Below are positions 12,231 to 61,280 of a stretch of 64,000 bases of DNA, in pieces. The translations under genes were made by a program, and so were the position numbers. Within the stretch, counting starts at the first letter, position 1, and the number at the start of each line of letters is the position of its first letter. Below the pieces are notes generated by a model. The model worked only from the letters and a program-made list of their open reading frames with translations. It was not told the origin of the DNA and ran no database searches. This stretch comes from Thereva unica (taxonomy: Eukaryota; Arthropoda; Insecta; Diptera; Therevidae), in NCBI GenBank assembly GCA_949987705.1, contig OX465283.1, positions 166,485,850-166,549,849 of the forward strand, given 5' to 3'.

Positions 12231-13655
12231 TTTTCCAAATAGAAATGCAACTTTTGTTAATGATGTTGTTTCTATTTATCAAATTCTGCTTCTTTTTCGT
12301 CTTCTTCTTCATTATTATTTTGATCTTTAAAACAGGTATATCCTTCAGTCACATTTAATGTTCAAATATCAAAAGGATCAATCTCATTATCGTTTATATT
12401 ATAGATTTAGTATTATTACAAGAAGCGACATTTAAGCCCGTTTGGACAGAACAATAGCCAGTTATAGCTTTGTTTATTTGAAACTTTCATTAGCATGAAA
12501 CTGGCATCGAATTGATCGTAAAAATAAAATAATTTAATAATAATAATATATATATGAAATAAAACTCTAAATAAATATAGACTTTCTATTACAAACTGCA
12601 GAAATATGACTAATATACTTCAAATCTTCAATCGATGACCTGTCATATTCATTTAAAATTATTCTCAGCTTCAAAATATTACATTGATGAATTTATTATA
12701 GTCTGGAGATGGCGAAAGATTCTCATTGTCTAGCAACATTGTGCCATTCAAAGCAATCTATTATTTAGAAAGAATAACATGCCACTCTTTTTAAAAATCT
12801 CAGCTTCTCTTTAAGCTAAATTCATTCGCGAATAATTTATTAATGCAATAAATATTTTGGTTGGTATTTGGTCGAAAAATTTCCGTAATAGGTTTGTCCT
12901 GATTGTAATAATTCGAAGAAAGATCAAAGTTATTTACAGAATATCCAGGGCAGTCGACGTTCTCTTTTTTCAAATTCAGCAGTGCAATTTAAATTCTGGC
13001 GCCACTATAATGGCAAAATATATTTTATTCTGTATTGGAATTATGCCCACCGTGAATCGAATCTGAATATTATATTTACACTAGAATTTTTAGTACAATA
13101 TCTTGCGGCTTTAGCATTTTAAGTTAGTGTGTCATTGAATATGATAAGTCATCAATAACATTCAAGAAGTCAACTTTATTACAATAGTCGCACATATCTC
13201 TTCGGACTTAATTGAGTGATATTTCTCTTTTGTAATTTATTTATTATTAGCATTTTGCAGAGACACACCTCGAGTCGAAATTCGAAAAATTCCAATTGGT
13301 TCGAATTGAACATTCTATTCAACTTAGTGTGGTAAATATTGGTCAGAAATTGACGAACGCGAATGAAGATATTTACTGTGACATTCGGGGTCCAGGAATA
13401 TTTTAGAGATTTGCAGATCTCGTAATTTACAGGTTACAAATTAATAAGGTTTTTTTGTCATTTTTACGATCACCGAATTTATGTGAAATAGCTTCTGAAT
13501 ATATACCCCCAATGATGACCCCGATAACGAAGCGTCAGAACCTACAATTGAAGAAGTTGCAAATGGCACACACTTCAAACTTCCCTCTAAGAATAAGAAC
13601 AAGGTAAAACTACTACATGTTTTTATAACGAGTTGATGCAGGCGGATTAAACCCT
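12231..13655. other. AT-rich sequence, no gene recognised
   Basis: Includes a TTCTTCTTCTTC run near 12296-12310 and general AT-rich low complexity. No coding signal. Confidence 0.5.
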
Positions 13656-13659
13656 CCCC

Positions 13660-14342
13660 CGCCTACCTTCAGTCATGCATTTGGAAAACCGCGCTATTTA
13701 AGGACTGACTGTGCTTTGACGTACTCCAGAGCCCGACCAGAAGAAATGAGGTCTCGCTCTGCTGGGTCCCCGGACACTGGGGTATCGAGGGGAATAAGGC
13801 CTCGCGAGGGAGGGGTCTGAGACGTTGCTCTGGCCCAGAACCCTTCTGTGGAATCTCTTGGTCCACCTCCAAGTCCTTGATAGAGGAGTGGATTAAGAGG
13901 CTAAACCTAGCCTATTGGGAGTCAGTCCCAGGTCTTAGACAAGCTAAAGATCTTATAAAACCCTTTTCCCTAAGGGGCACTATTACCTTAAACAGAGCGG
14001 ACCTAAGGCAGCTGGTAGGTTATCTCACTGGCCATGTAGGAATGCGGTATCACCTCCACAACCTAGGACTGTCTCTGGAGACAGAATGCCGACTCTGCTT
14101 GGAAGGCGATGAGACTTCCACACATATTCTTTGTGAATGTCCTGCTCTGATCTCGCTTAGAAGAAGAACGTTTATCAGAGAGTTTTTTAACCCTGCTCAA
14201 GTCCAATCTTCATCAATTAAAGACCTTCTTGCCTTCATCCGGAAGGCTGATAGTCTGTTCCGCTAGTGTGGTACGTACAATATAGGCCTAACTTGGCCGC
14301 AATGTTCACCATGTGGGTTGCCCCCTCATTCCTTAAAAAAAA
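13660..14342 (+). pseudogene. 3' part of I/LOA-type LINE: RNase H end, CCHC knuckle and 3' UTR
   Basis: An upstream frame reads WKTALFKD then a TGA, and continues RRNEVSLCWVPGHWGIEGNK at about 13739-13798. That is the C-terminal RNase H signature of LINE polyproteins. From 13751 the frame stays open to 14266 and ends with CRLCLEGDETSTHILCEC, a C-x2-C-x8-H-x4-C knuckle, then FIRKADSLFR and stop. A 3' UTR follows and ends ccttaaaaaaaaa at about 14342. The same 3' end begins this window. The element is 5'-truncated and has at least one internal stop. Confidence 0.9.
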
Positions 14343-14533
14343 AGGACTGACCCAATATTTAGGGACCGGATTTTGAATAATGGACCACTAGGACAAAAGC
14401 CTAGGACAACCAAAAAATAGGTGGACGAATGATGTGCTAGAAGATTTACGAAAACTTTGTATAACAAACTAGAAAGGACTAGCAAGAACTAAAGTCCTTC
14501 AAGGACTGTAGCGCCATTTAAGAAGAAGAAGCT
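14343..14533 (+). repeat. 3' tail of an RTE-like LINE, (AAG)n end
   Basis: It follows directly after the poly-A of the previous element. The decayed frame gives a W-T-N-D-V-x-E-D-L-R-K-L-like segment, then ctgtagcgccatttaagaagaagaag. A stop followed by cgccat and an AAG microsatellite is a common RTE-like ending. The same ending occurs at about 25775. Confidence 0.6.
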
Positions 14534-15840
14534 TCTGAATACAAGTGTCGAGTTCTTATAATTCTTATGATTGGCATAGAAGTCTCGAAGCATGTTTTCT
14601 ACATTAATTCGCCTGACTACTATAAAACTAACAATTTTGCATACATTGCTTATTCAACTAATATGGAAGAAAAATTACAATTGCGAAAATATTCTTTTAC
14701 TTTAGGCGTTATACAATTTATTTTTGTTTTTTTCTTTAAATTAAAATCCTAAACATTTTCCTTATCCCAACTAAAACACCGCAAAAGCAAAACAAAATGC
14801 TCAACAGAAACACATTCAATGGTAAATATACTTACGTACATATAATATTCTCGTATAAAAGTGTTATTCTTCTTCTTGTTAATATTTATATTTAATTATT
14901 TAAATAATTTCCTCTTTCATTTATCAACTAATTATATAATCAACTCCACGTCATTAGCACATTCAAATGAGCTCTCTCAATTTTGCATCAAATTGTATTA
15001 TTTCTACATTTGCCCCACCCACTTTCAAAAATGGATGCGCGCGCTTCTCTCCTTTAGAATTTTCTCTTAGTTTTTGGTTTAATTTTGTTTTTTTGTTTAT
15101 ATTCAATTTTAAGCATCTATGATAGAATATTATTTATTTTGTTAATTTTTTTATACTTTCAGTTAGACAAAATAAGCTTTTGAGTATTTGTATATGAGTA
15201 TAAATACTTACTTTGACTACATCCTTTGTTCTTGTTTAATATTTTATATATATTAATAATAATTATGCATATCTTGTTTTGTTTTACTATTTACTAAGCC
15301 TACATTTTGTCAGTGTATTTCTTTTTCTATAAGACTAATATGATTGTGTATATTGTTGGATTCTTATGAATGTATAAGCGTTTACATGGATTTTCCTAAT
15401 TCCTTTTATTTTTGTAAAACCTTTGTCATAATATTTTTTTTTTATCTTAACTTAACTTATATTTTTGTTTTATATCATCGTACATGTTTTAACCCTATTC
15501 AATTGGGCTTTTATTATCTCTTTTTGCCTTCCTATATTCATAATTTTTAAAGTTATGTAGAACTTAATATTTTAACTAAACAATGCTGTGTCTCTATTAA
15601 AAATGACATTTTAAATCAAATTAAGATAAAAATTGAGTTAGTCATTAAATAATATTGAAATAGATTAAAGATTTAGTGACTTAACCTATATAAGCAACTG
15701 AATATTGGTTTAATGACAAAGATTTATGCATTATAGCTATGTTTTAATTTCTTTAGACACCTTTCTGGGCCATATAGCAGAAACAAGTCAGAGCAGGCAT
15801 TTTAAAAGTGCAAATCAATCATAGACCACTTTTCAAACAT
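14534..15840. other. AT-rich sequence, no gene recognised
   Basis: Frames of 60-70 codons rich in F, L, Y and I reflect base composition, not coding. No repeats with clean ends. Confidence 0.55.
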
Positions 15841-15845
15841 GTAGG

Positions 15846-16107
15846 CTAGTTTCGGTAGCCGGTTCCAAGCTCAGTTAAGAAAGGATGAAGGAAAAAGGTG
15901 TCGCAGACCTGATTGCCAATTAACACCTCGGAATGGGGAAAGTTCATATTGGCGTCCTGTATTCCGTACGAGTTGGAAAATACTGACTGCGGAGGGGTAT
16001 TAGTTGTTCTACTTATAAACGAACTTGTAGACCGTAGTGTGCGAGAAAGGGGGCCTAAAGGGTATAGGAGCGACCAAGTGAGTACGAAATGAGTTGTACT
16101 CGATACA
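15846..16107 (-). pseudogene. C-terminal fragment of Jockey/CR1-like LINE
   Basis: The minus frame includes GPLSRTLRSTSSFISRTTN, then PPQSVFSNSYG. This is the same R-T-x-x-L-W-x-x-L-P-x-x-V-F-P-x-x-Y-N ending seen in the plus-strand copies near 35.6 and 41.85 kb, with the LWxxL portion deleted. The fragment is cut at 16107 by the inverted-repeat element that starts at 16108. Confidence 0.7.
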
Positions 16108-16433
16108 GGGGCCTTATTCTCTATTACAATATTCAAATGCTTTTTACTCGAAACTGTTTTCCGAAATTAATATGCTTTTGTATTCCCTATTACAACCTTG
16201 CTTCCTCTAGTAGAAAGGTCCCCGAAAGCAAAGAAAATAAGTGCGAGAACTTTCAATTGTGTCGACCATACCTAAAATTTTATAACTTGCTCGATTACCC
16301 TTGAGCTTTCGAGTAAAAGTCTAACAACATTGCTACAGTTTCGAGTACAATTTAGCCAGTTTTGTAATAGAGAATACGATTTTGGCAGTTTCGAGAGAAA
16401 TTCTCACAATATTGTAATACAGAATAAGGCCCC
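16108..16433. mobile_element. 326-bp inverted-repeat element (MITE-like)
   Basis: The left end GGGGCCTTATTCTCTATTAC and the right end read inward, GGGGCCTTATTCTGTATTAC, differ at one base and extend further as aatatt. The interior has repeated CAGTTTCGAG-type words in both orientations. It interrupts a LINE fragment. The flanks (ataca, tggaa) show no duplication longer than one or two bases. Confidence 0.85.
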
Positions 16434-16629
16434 TGGAATTGTAAGATTGTAACCCTGGCTACCGTTGAATGGAAATATGTGCCTCACTTAGTGGGCTTTG
16501 AGATACTTGTTTAGCCATTTGGAATATCTGATCATTCTATCGCAGACCTTCAGTTAAAGTTATGCTTAGGTTAAGCCCAGAAGGTGACTTTCCCGTATAC
16601 CGTATACGGAATTTTATCTAATAGAGCAG

Positions 16630-16916
16630 ATGAACGTCAAGCTAGCGGCGATGCTAACGGCGGTTGCACGGAAAAGCGGCGAAGTTAAAACTCAACTCTA
16701 TTTAAAAATAAAAAGCTAATGTCCCTCATTTAAATTATTTGTTTTATGTATCTACATATATGTGTGAGGAAGATTGTGTAAAAATTTCAGGATAGTTCCA
16801 TGGTTCTGAAGGAAATAGGATTAAAATTTTCCAGCCAGCGTTTTTGAGCTTAATTACAAAGTCACGGCCCTTTTCAGTGCAACCGCCGCTTGTTTCGCCA
16901 CTAGCTTGACGTTCAT
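16630..16916. mobile_element. 287-bp non-autonomous hAT-type element with perfect 8-bp TSD
   Basis: TAGAGCAG flanks both sides (16622-16629 and 16917-16924). The left end ATGAACGTCAAGCTAGCGGC and the right end read inward, ATGAACGTCAAGCTAGTGGC, share further match into GGCGGTTGCAC and GAAAAG. The interior is noncoding. An 8-bp duplication is the hAT hallmark, but the ends do not start with the common CAG, so hAT is likely rather than proven. Confidence 0.88.
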
Positions 16917-16924
16917 TAGAGCAG

Positions 16925-19492
16925 TGGCAATGATAATTTCATTCATATGCTCCCACTACGCCCATGCGGTAAAATCCCGTATACGTGAAATTTGTTTTCC
17001 CGTATACCGTACGAGATTGTTACTAAGATTCGATAAATCTCGAATATAACTATCGAATACGTGATAAAATAGCGTTTAGTTTGGGCCTTTTCGTAAACGT
17101 TAAAGCAACAACGCATCGGCAAAAAAAACAGCGCAAACTTCTTTTCGCATACGTATGCAGTACATCAATCCGTTCCTAAACGTAAAGTTTTTAATAAAAG
17201 TGAAAACGAAAAATACTAAAAAATAAATATGTATTATAAACAGCCACTCTAAAGGGAATACATCGACATCGACAGATGACGGGAATACCAAACAAATGTA
17301 GTGTCGATTTCAACAGCATGTAATGTCGACAGCAGTGTGGGTGAGCTATTAAAGCTAACATTTGTTTTTAGTAAGGAAAACTTCATGCATTACTCAAAAG
17401 CATACAATCAAAAATGGCTGAGCTGTTTCTTTGACTGTTGCGCAACAAACTTGAATTTTGTACGTTTCCGAACGAATGACTTTGTATAATCTGCGTTTAC
17501 GAACTCGCTGCATCGTTGCAAAACATACGTTTATGCGTTTACGAATATTGGTTCACATGAACCAAATTTTCCCGAAACTCGAACTAGTATTAGTCTGTAC
17601 TTCGACTATCAATCGAATTATTAATTTCGTTAATTGAAGAAAGGCCTAATTTGTGGGATGACAATGACTGGGCTATCATGGGTAAAACCACATTCACGCG
17701 AAAAAATCGAATCGAATAGTCGCGTGTGAAACACCGTCTCTGATTCGATAAAACCGTATACGTAAAAAAACTCGAATCGAATAGTCAGCGCCTGAACGAA
17801 GTCTTAGTGTGCTAAGAGATTGGCCTGCTTGCTTGTTGCTTTCTGTTACCACATCCTCCTTATAAGAATCTCTTCACACTCTGGGGTAACGTTTTGTAAT
17901 CTTTAAAGATTTTCATTTTATGACAGAAACTGGGTACTTTGACGAGTTTCTATGCTTTGTTATCAAGTTGTGGAGATCTCCCTTCTTGTTAGGCGCTTAT
18001 CTGTTCTTTCCAATAGGATAATAGCAAGATATATCATAATTAAAGTGTAAAATATAAAATCTTTACTTTAATAAGATAAATTTGGCGCTTGCCATATTTC
18101 ATAACATAATCTGAGGACATTTATATAAATCTATCCTAAATAAAATAGTATTACATTTATAAAGAATATCAAAAGTAAACTTTTAATAATAAGAAGTCAC
18201 AGCAATGTGATAGAAAGACGAAATAAATATTTAGAAAAAAATTTATTAGACTTTTTAAATTGTTAACTTAAAATCAAACAAAAAATTGATATCATTAAAT
18301 TATTTTAACTAATAATTTTATTTTTTTGTTTGGTCCTTAATACCGTCATCTATTCAAAAAATCTTTCCTAAACTTGCAATAAATTCCTTTATAATAACAT
18401 TAACTTCCCCACAACATAATTAATTAATAATTTTGTTTTTCTCATTGACACATTGTATCAAACATTTTTTATATTAAAAAATTCTCTTATATAAATAGAT
18501 CACTTTAACAATTTGAACGAAGCATTTTTTTTTCAATTTACTTTATTTTTTTCTTTATTTTATTTTTTTTTTACTCAATAATAAATTTCTCTATGAAATT
18601 CATCTAAAACCTATTTTGTATCCTTACGATTATATTTAATTTTTAAAAAAATATTATTTTTCCTCAGAAAATTGCACAAGAATTTTTTTTATATGTTTTA
18701 TTTTTTATAATAACATTTTCTTTTTGTAAAAAAATATCATGAAGAGTAATTTTAATAATTATTTTTGGTTTGTTTTATGTGAAAAAATTTATTTTTTTTA
18801 TATTTCATATAAAAGGAAAGGCCGTTTGCATGAGTGCACATTTATGCATGTATTTTTTTTTTTTTAGATATTTATTTATACTTTTTGGTTATTGTTAATA
18901 CCTAAGTTTTTGCATTAACAGAATTTCACTAGTCTAAAGCCTTCAAAATGAAGATACAGCGAACATCGCTTAGAGTAAATACTACAAAATTTTTATATAT
19001 TTTTATGTATTTTTTTTATATTGTTTTATTGTTTATATGTTTTTTTTGGTTGTTGTATGTGTTGATGATTATTTAAAACACCTCTAAAAACGCTTTATTT
19101 TATAAATTTTGTATGTATCCTTTTTGTTTGTATATTAAAAATGTGTATTTAAGGAATTAATTATATGTTTTACTTCCATAAGAATTGGTTACAGGTTAGC
19201 ATTTTGTATTATCTATAGATATTGTTGTTTTTTTTAAACTACGTTTTCTATTTAACTGTTTTTGTGTGCATAAGCTTTTTAAATTATTATTTTATAGGTC
19301 CATCAAATATCGAAGAATTTATAAATAATATTGTCCAATATTAAAATGGATCTGCATTTATAAACAGAATGCACTCTAAAGAAGGCTAAACTACGGAAGG
19401 CTAAGAATAGTTTAATTTTTTCTAAATTTTTCTTTAAGAAACGTTATTTCTAAACCACATTTTGTTTTCTGGTCCGTGGTATATAGTTTATA
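16925..19492. other. No gene; CGTATAC-rich patch then T-rich low complexity
   Basis: CCCGTATAC words occur at about 16594, 16976 and 16999, with CCGTATACG again at 17753, and ATCGAATCGAATAGTC at about 17707 recurs near 17773. From about 18000 the plus strand becomes extremely T-rich. No coding signal. Confidence 0.5.
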
Positions 19493-19500
19493 GTTATAAG

Positions 19501-20635
19501 CAGCGCCGGCCCTAAGGTAGAGCGAGTGGAGCGGTCGCTCTAGGCGCCAGGTGGTAAGGAGCGCTAAAATGAACGCGAAAAACAATTTTGAGCAAAAAAT
19601 AACATTTTGATGGCACTTTTTAGGGCGTTGTTTGTAGCTAGCCAAGTCTATGTACTAATCAATATCTCGAACACGGCACAAGCAGGGGCACTGACTCCAA
19701 AATCAATCGTACATGGCCTCAGGCTACATCCTTCTCGAGGTCCATGGAGCAGACTGACGGCGGCGGATCTAAACTCGATAAAAACGGCAATCGCAATGTG
19801 TAAACAATCGTGCTGAAGTTATGAATGGTACTGCGTGAATGTACTACTAACGATGGACTTCGGATACCAGGTGAACTTCGGTTTGAATTAGCCTTCCAAT
19901 TGTGATACGAAGCTCTGCCATGGGCGACCGTCCTTTCTCGCCCACTCGTGGTATGAATTAGGAAATACCTTAAAAAAACTTTTGAAGATGGAGCATTTCT
20001 TAACGCTCCACATATTTCTGGGGCTCCCACAGCTCCCAAAAGGACGACCTACAAGGCCCGTTAGATATTTTTGGATGCATGCATCAAGATGTCGAATGTG
20101 GTCCCAGTGAAGGAGAGTTTTCAGGAATCTTCTTCAGGGAGGCCAGTCTGAGCCCGTAAACCCAGAGATGGAGTACGTTGAGATCACTCCTTCATTGGGA
20201 GATCTCCTTAGATCTCCTGCGGAAGCAAGGGCACCTAATCGGAGAAATCTCTTTTAACGAGAAGGTGGTTTCTCCACCATCTAAGCCTTACTGGTGGGGG
20301 CAAGCCCTAATACCCAACCGTGCAATATAAACAACCAAATAGCCTCCAAAGAAGGTGGTGCTGTTGGCAAAACTTCGGAGAAGCAATCTGCGAAGACAAG
20401 CTTCCTCTATTGTAGCTCCAGGCATGGCTGTGTCCCTAAAACCACCATCGTAATCCTTATGGGGTTCCCAGCCCATATAGGCTTGCAAAAGGGGAGGGAA
20501 GGCTGGCAGGCAGTGTTCGAAAAAAGTTTTATCTAGGACCACTGGAAATACAATTTATGTGAAGTAAAAGCATCGACCAAAGGGCGCCGAAAGACAATCT
20601 CGCTCCATCCCCAACAAGAGCTAGGGCCGGCGCTG
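19501..20635. mobile_element. 1135-bp hAT-type element with perfect 8-bp TSD
   Basis: GTTATAAG flanks both sides (19493-19500 and 20636-20643). Both ends read inward as CAGCGCCGGCCCTA. CAG ends plus an 8-bp duplication are the classic hAT signature. Open frames inside (for example 19719-20039 minus and 20288-20542 minus) show no dimerisation or zinc-finger motif that I recognise, so it is a non-autonomous or deeply decayed copy. Confidence 0.92.
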
Positions 20636-20643
20636 GTTATAAG

Positions 20644-21833
20644 AGATTAATTCTTCAATTTCATGTCTTCAGAAAGCTAAATATGAAAATATATAACCTT
20701 AAGAAAAGTACTGTTTTGTACATATAGGAATAAGAAGAACATAAATTAAAATGTAACAAAATATATCTATCTTTATGATTATTATTAGGTTAATTTATTA
20801 ATACAAATAAAGAGATCACATATTGTTTGCAACATGTGACGAAGGATCTTATTCAAAATTAACCACGATATGTGATGCACCTATAACAAATCCACTAACT
20901 GGAAAAGTAAAACCAAAAGTTAAAAATTAAAACCCTTAATATAAGTATATTTATATACAAGCATTTCTATAACTTGCAAAATATATAACTCACTATTTGT
21001 TTTATGCAATAAATATTTTGTTTTCGTCTTAAATATAAATTTTATCAATTATTGTTTTCTTAGCGTTCTTTTTTTTCTATATTCATTTGTACAAATTCCA
21101 ATAATACTTAAAATGTTACTTTGGTTGATTTCTCTTTTTTATTCTTGTTTATAAATAAAATCATACAACGCCATTCCTTGCCTAAAAATAATTTTTATGT
21201 CTTTATTAATAATATTTATATGTTTATTTATAAAATGTTTTTTTTTTGTTGTTGAATTTTTTCTATGTGCTTCAAAATACCTCAAAATATTCTCCAATAT
21301 TTGTTTTTATTTTCCTAAAATTTTCATTTATTCCATATTTTTGTTCTCAAAATATTCTTTTTTTTATCTTTCGAGCACTAAATAGGGGATTTGCTCTACC
21401 AGTGTCGGCTAAAATTGTTGCTAAAAATGTTTTCTTCTTGTTTAATTATTCTGGGGTTTATATAAAGTAAACCCCTATAAATGTCTAAATTTCAAATGTT
21501 TTTCTAAAAGTTGTGTGTTTTTTGTTTTTGCTTTTCTAAAAAAATGATTTTTTTTCTTTTTGAATTTCTAAAAATCGTGCCAAATATACAATTGTTTTCT
21601 ATTTTTCAGTTTTTTTAGGTCTTCTGGAAATACTTGATCTTTTTTTTTGTTTTATTTTTAATTACCATTAAATATTTTCTCTAAATTCTTTTTTTTTTTT
21701 GTTGATAAAAAAATTATTTTTTTCACTAAATTTGCAAAAATATGATATGTTTGAGTTCGTAAGTGTATAATCTTTCTGATTTTTTTTTGTTTGTTCTGAA
21801 TTTATCCAGTTTTTATAATATTGCTGGATTAAA
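20644..21833. other. AT-rich flank, probable Ace 3' UTR and downstream sequence
   Basis: T-rich on the plus strand (A-rich in Ace orientation), with tttattt and tttttt runs. No gene. The Ace 3' UTR starts at 21833 going left; its end is unknown. Confidence 0.5.
21651..21656 (-). terminator. Candidate Ace polyadenylation signal AATAAA
   Basis: This is the first minus-strand AATAAA after the Ace stop codon, about 180 nt downstream, in an A-rich context. The flanking sequence is so AT-rich that chance matches are common, and insect Ace 3' UTRs can be much longer. Confidence 0.3.
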
Positions 21834-58856
<37,023 letters not shown>

Positions 58857-59431
58857 CTGTAAAAAGAACACAAGCTGTGAAACTTTGTTGGCGGAACTCC
58901 TTTTAAGTCTGGCCATAATAAAAAGCTCGTCCTCGGGTAACATTAGACGGAACTACTCGCAATAGTCCAGTTAAAAAGAGATGGCAGCATAGCAGGACAT
59001 AGAGCAACTGTGTTGGATTTTATTACCGCAAACAAAATCATCCTGATTACGAGTTGAAAGAGCTTTTTATAGTTTCGAGAGATAAGTTTAATAGGGTTAT
59101 GGTGGGGCTTTATAGTCGCAAAAATTCATAATAGAAAGGACATTGGGTCTTCTTCTCTGCTGTCAGTTTGCACAACGGAACGCAAAATTGTTATTTAATG
59201 CAAACCAACACACTTGATACTGTTCTCCTTTATTACAATAGTTTTTAATGCCAAATTTGAAACTAGTTGGGATGTGGGTTTGACCCCTTCGGTTCACACG
59301 ATTAACTTCCCAGTATGATGAACGAAGATGGAATAAACTGACTTCTTACAAAATAGTTATACGTTTAGCACTAATGGAAAATTGGCTAGTACCAGAACTG
59401 ATGGCAAAGCAATCCCGAGAGAAGCTAGTTC

Positions 59432-60183
59432 TTCTTCTTCTTCTTCGATGGCTCTACAGCCCAATTCGAGCCTTGGCCTCCATCAGCTTCTTCCTCCAGA
59501 CGCTTGTCTCCGCAGCTTGTCTCCAGTTTCTTGTGCTGAGCAGTTTTGCTGCATCGGCCTTAACATTATCTTCCCACCTTAACCGTGGTTTGCCAACTGG
59601 TCTTTTGCCATCTGGTACTAGATACAGGGCTTTTTTTTGGTATCCTTGAGTCATCCATTCTTTGCACATGGCCGGCCCAACGTAAACGTAGTAGTTTGGC
59701 ATGGGTCGAAAGCTTACATTCTTTATATAAGTCGTACAATTCGTGATAGTAGCGTATTCTACATGCACTGTCTTCATTGATTGGGCCGTATATCGTTCGG
59801 AGAACCTTCCTCTCAAATATATCCAGCTTGTCTGCGGATTTCTGGGAGATACTCCATGCTTCACATCCATACGTAGCTACTGTACGTATGATGGTTTTGT
59901 AGATTCTTATTTTAGTTTTTCTGTGGATGTCTCTGGATTTCATTACTGGCAGTAGTGAGAAGTATGTTCTGTTCGCGGCGTTTATTCTTCTTTGTACGTC
60001 TATCGTTTCATCGTTGTCTTCGCTGACTGTGCACCCCAGGTAGTTAAATTGGTTTACCCGTTCAAAGTTATATTCCCCCAGGTGGTATTGTGGTTTCTTC
60101 TTCTTCTTTCCACCCTTGACTGAATTAGAATCTTACTCTTCTCTGCGTTTATTTGCAGCCCTATATGTTTTGCTCCATCTTCT
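59432..60183 (-). mobile_element. 5'-truncated RTE-like LINE insertion with intact 14-bp TSD
   Basis: AGAGAAGCTAGTTC occurs at 59418-59431 and 60184-60197, flanking the element. On the minus strand the coding text begins with K-S-K-I-L-I-Q-S (about 60140) and runs through MKSRDIHRKTKIRIYKTII, RTVATYGCEAWSISQKSADK, then LRLRWAGHVQRMDDSRIPKK (59943-59640). A frame change leads to YLVPDGKRPVGKPRLRWEDN and TSVWRKKLMEAKARIGL (59640-59454), then TAG and a (GAA)n tail. Only the RT end and C-terminal domain are present. At least one frameshift exists near 59640. Confidence 0.93.
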
Positions 60184-60199
60184 AGAGAAGCTAGTTCAA

Positions 60200-60765
60200 A
60201 TAACTATAATAGTGGTAAATCCACAAGATTTTTCTAGAGAATTTGTTTTTCCTGAACGTTAGCAAACAAACACTTCCTCCGTATTTCGTTCGCTGCCCTA
60301 AAACGGGTGTTCAAATTCGTATTGAGCGTGCTGAAGCGCCGTTGGCAAACTGGGAAGCGAACGACTTCATTTGGAAATTCCAAAACTTTCCGGAGATATT
60401 AGCAAAACTGTAAAGTACTTGTCAGACTTGACCAAAAAGACCAAATTTTGCAGTAACTACTGGAAATCACGGGATGAACCGCAATTTCCTGAAACTGTAT
60501 CACGCATATAAAACAATTCCCCGTCAAAAAGTGCTGATCCAAGGTTTGAAAAATTCGTGATGTTTGTAAAGGGTGACGAAATTTTTTGCACGATTTTTAA
60601 AGGTTATCGGATTTTGACAAGTGATGTTTTGTTGGAAGGCTATCGCTGTGAAGAACCCAAAAAAGATCACTTCGTTTAGAACAGGTCTCATTCCATCGAG
60701 TTTATTAGATATTAGCAAAACTTGTCAATTTAAGGTCTATCTGACAATTAGCCGAAGTTTTTCTA
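60200..60765. other. No gene recognised
   Basis: Upstream of Ace, outside any identified exon. No coding or promoter signal could be assigned. Confidence 0.4.
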
Positions 60766-61280
60766 TTTAAACAAAAAAGGCCCGACCGAATATTATGAAA
60801 TTTTTTTCAGAGCATTTCTTCGTTAATATTCTTTTTTCGGCACCTCAAAGAAGTCTATATAGTGTTTAGTTCGCGCGGTATCGTGCAGGTACAAAAATCA
60901 TAAACGTCGTTTAAACAAAAAAAAGGTTCGACCGAATTTTATGAAAATCTTTTCAGATCATATTTTGATTAATACTCATTGAACGGCACGTCAGCTAAGT
61001 CGATATCTTTTATAATTCGCGCGATATCGTGCAGGTATAAAAATCTTTTCAGATTATGTATACGCTTCGAACGGCACCTCAACTAAGTCAATATCTTTCG
61101 TGGTTCGGGCGATATCGTGCAGGTACAAAAATCACTTACTCCGCTTAAATAAAAAAACGGCTCGACCGAATTTTATGAAAATCTTTTCAGATCATATTTC
61201 GGTTAATACGCTTCGAACGACACCTCAACGAATTCGATATCTTTTTTGGTTCGCGCTATATCGTGCAGGAAAAAATGACC
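60766..61280. repeat. Tandem array of a ~144-bp unit, about 3.7 copies
   Basis: Units begin tttaaacaaaaaa at 60766 and 60910, and a diverged ttaaataaaaaaa near 61145. Each contains cgaccgaat, tatgaaaa, ttttcagatcat, cgaacggcacctca and gcgatatcgtgcagg. The third unit (about 61040-61143) lacks its first part. A short (CA)n microsatellite follows at about 61290-61306. Confidence 0.88.

Noticed and set aside
19719..20542. Open frames inside the 1.1-kb hAT element as a transposase
   Set aside because: None contains a BED finger, catalytic block or dimerisation motif that I recognise, and frames on both strands overlap.
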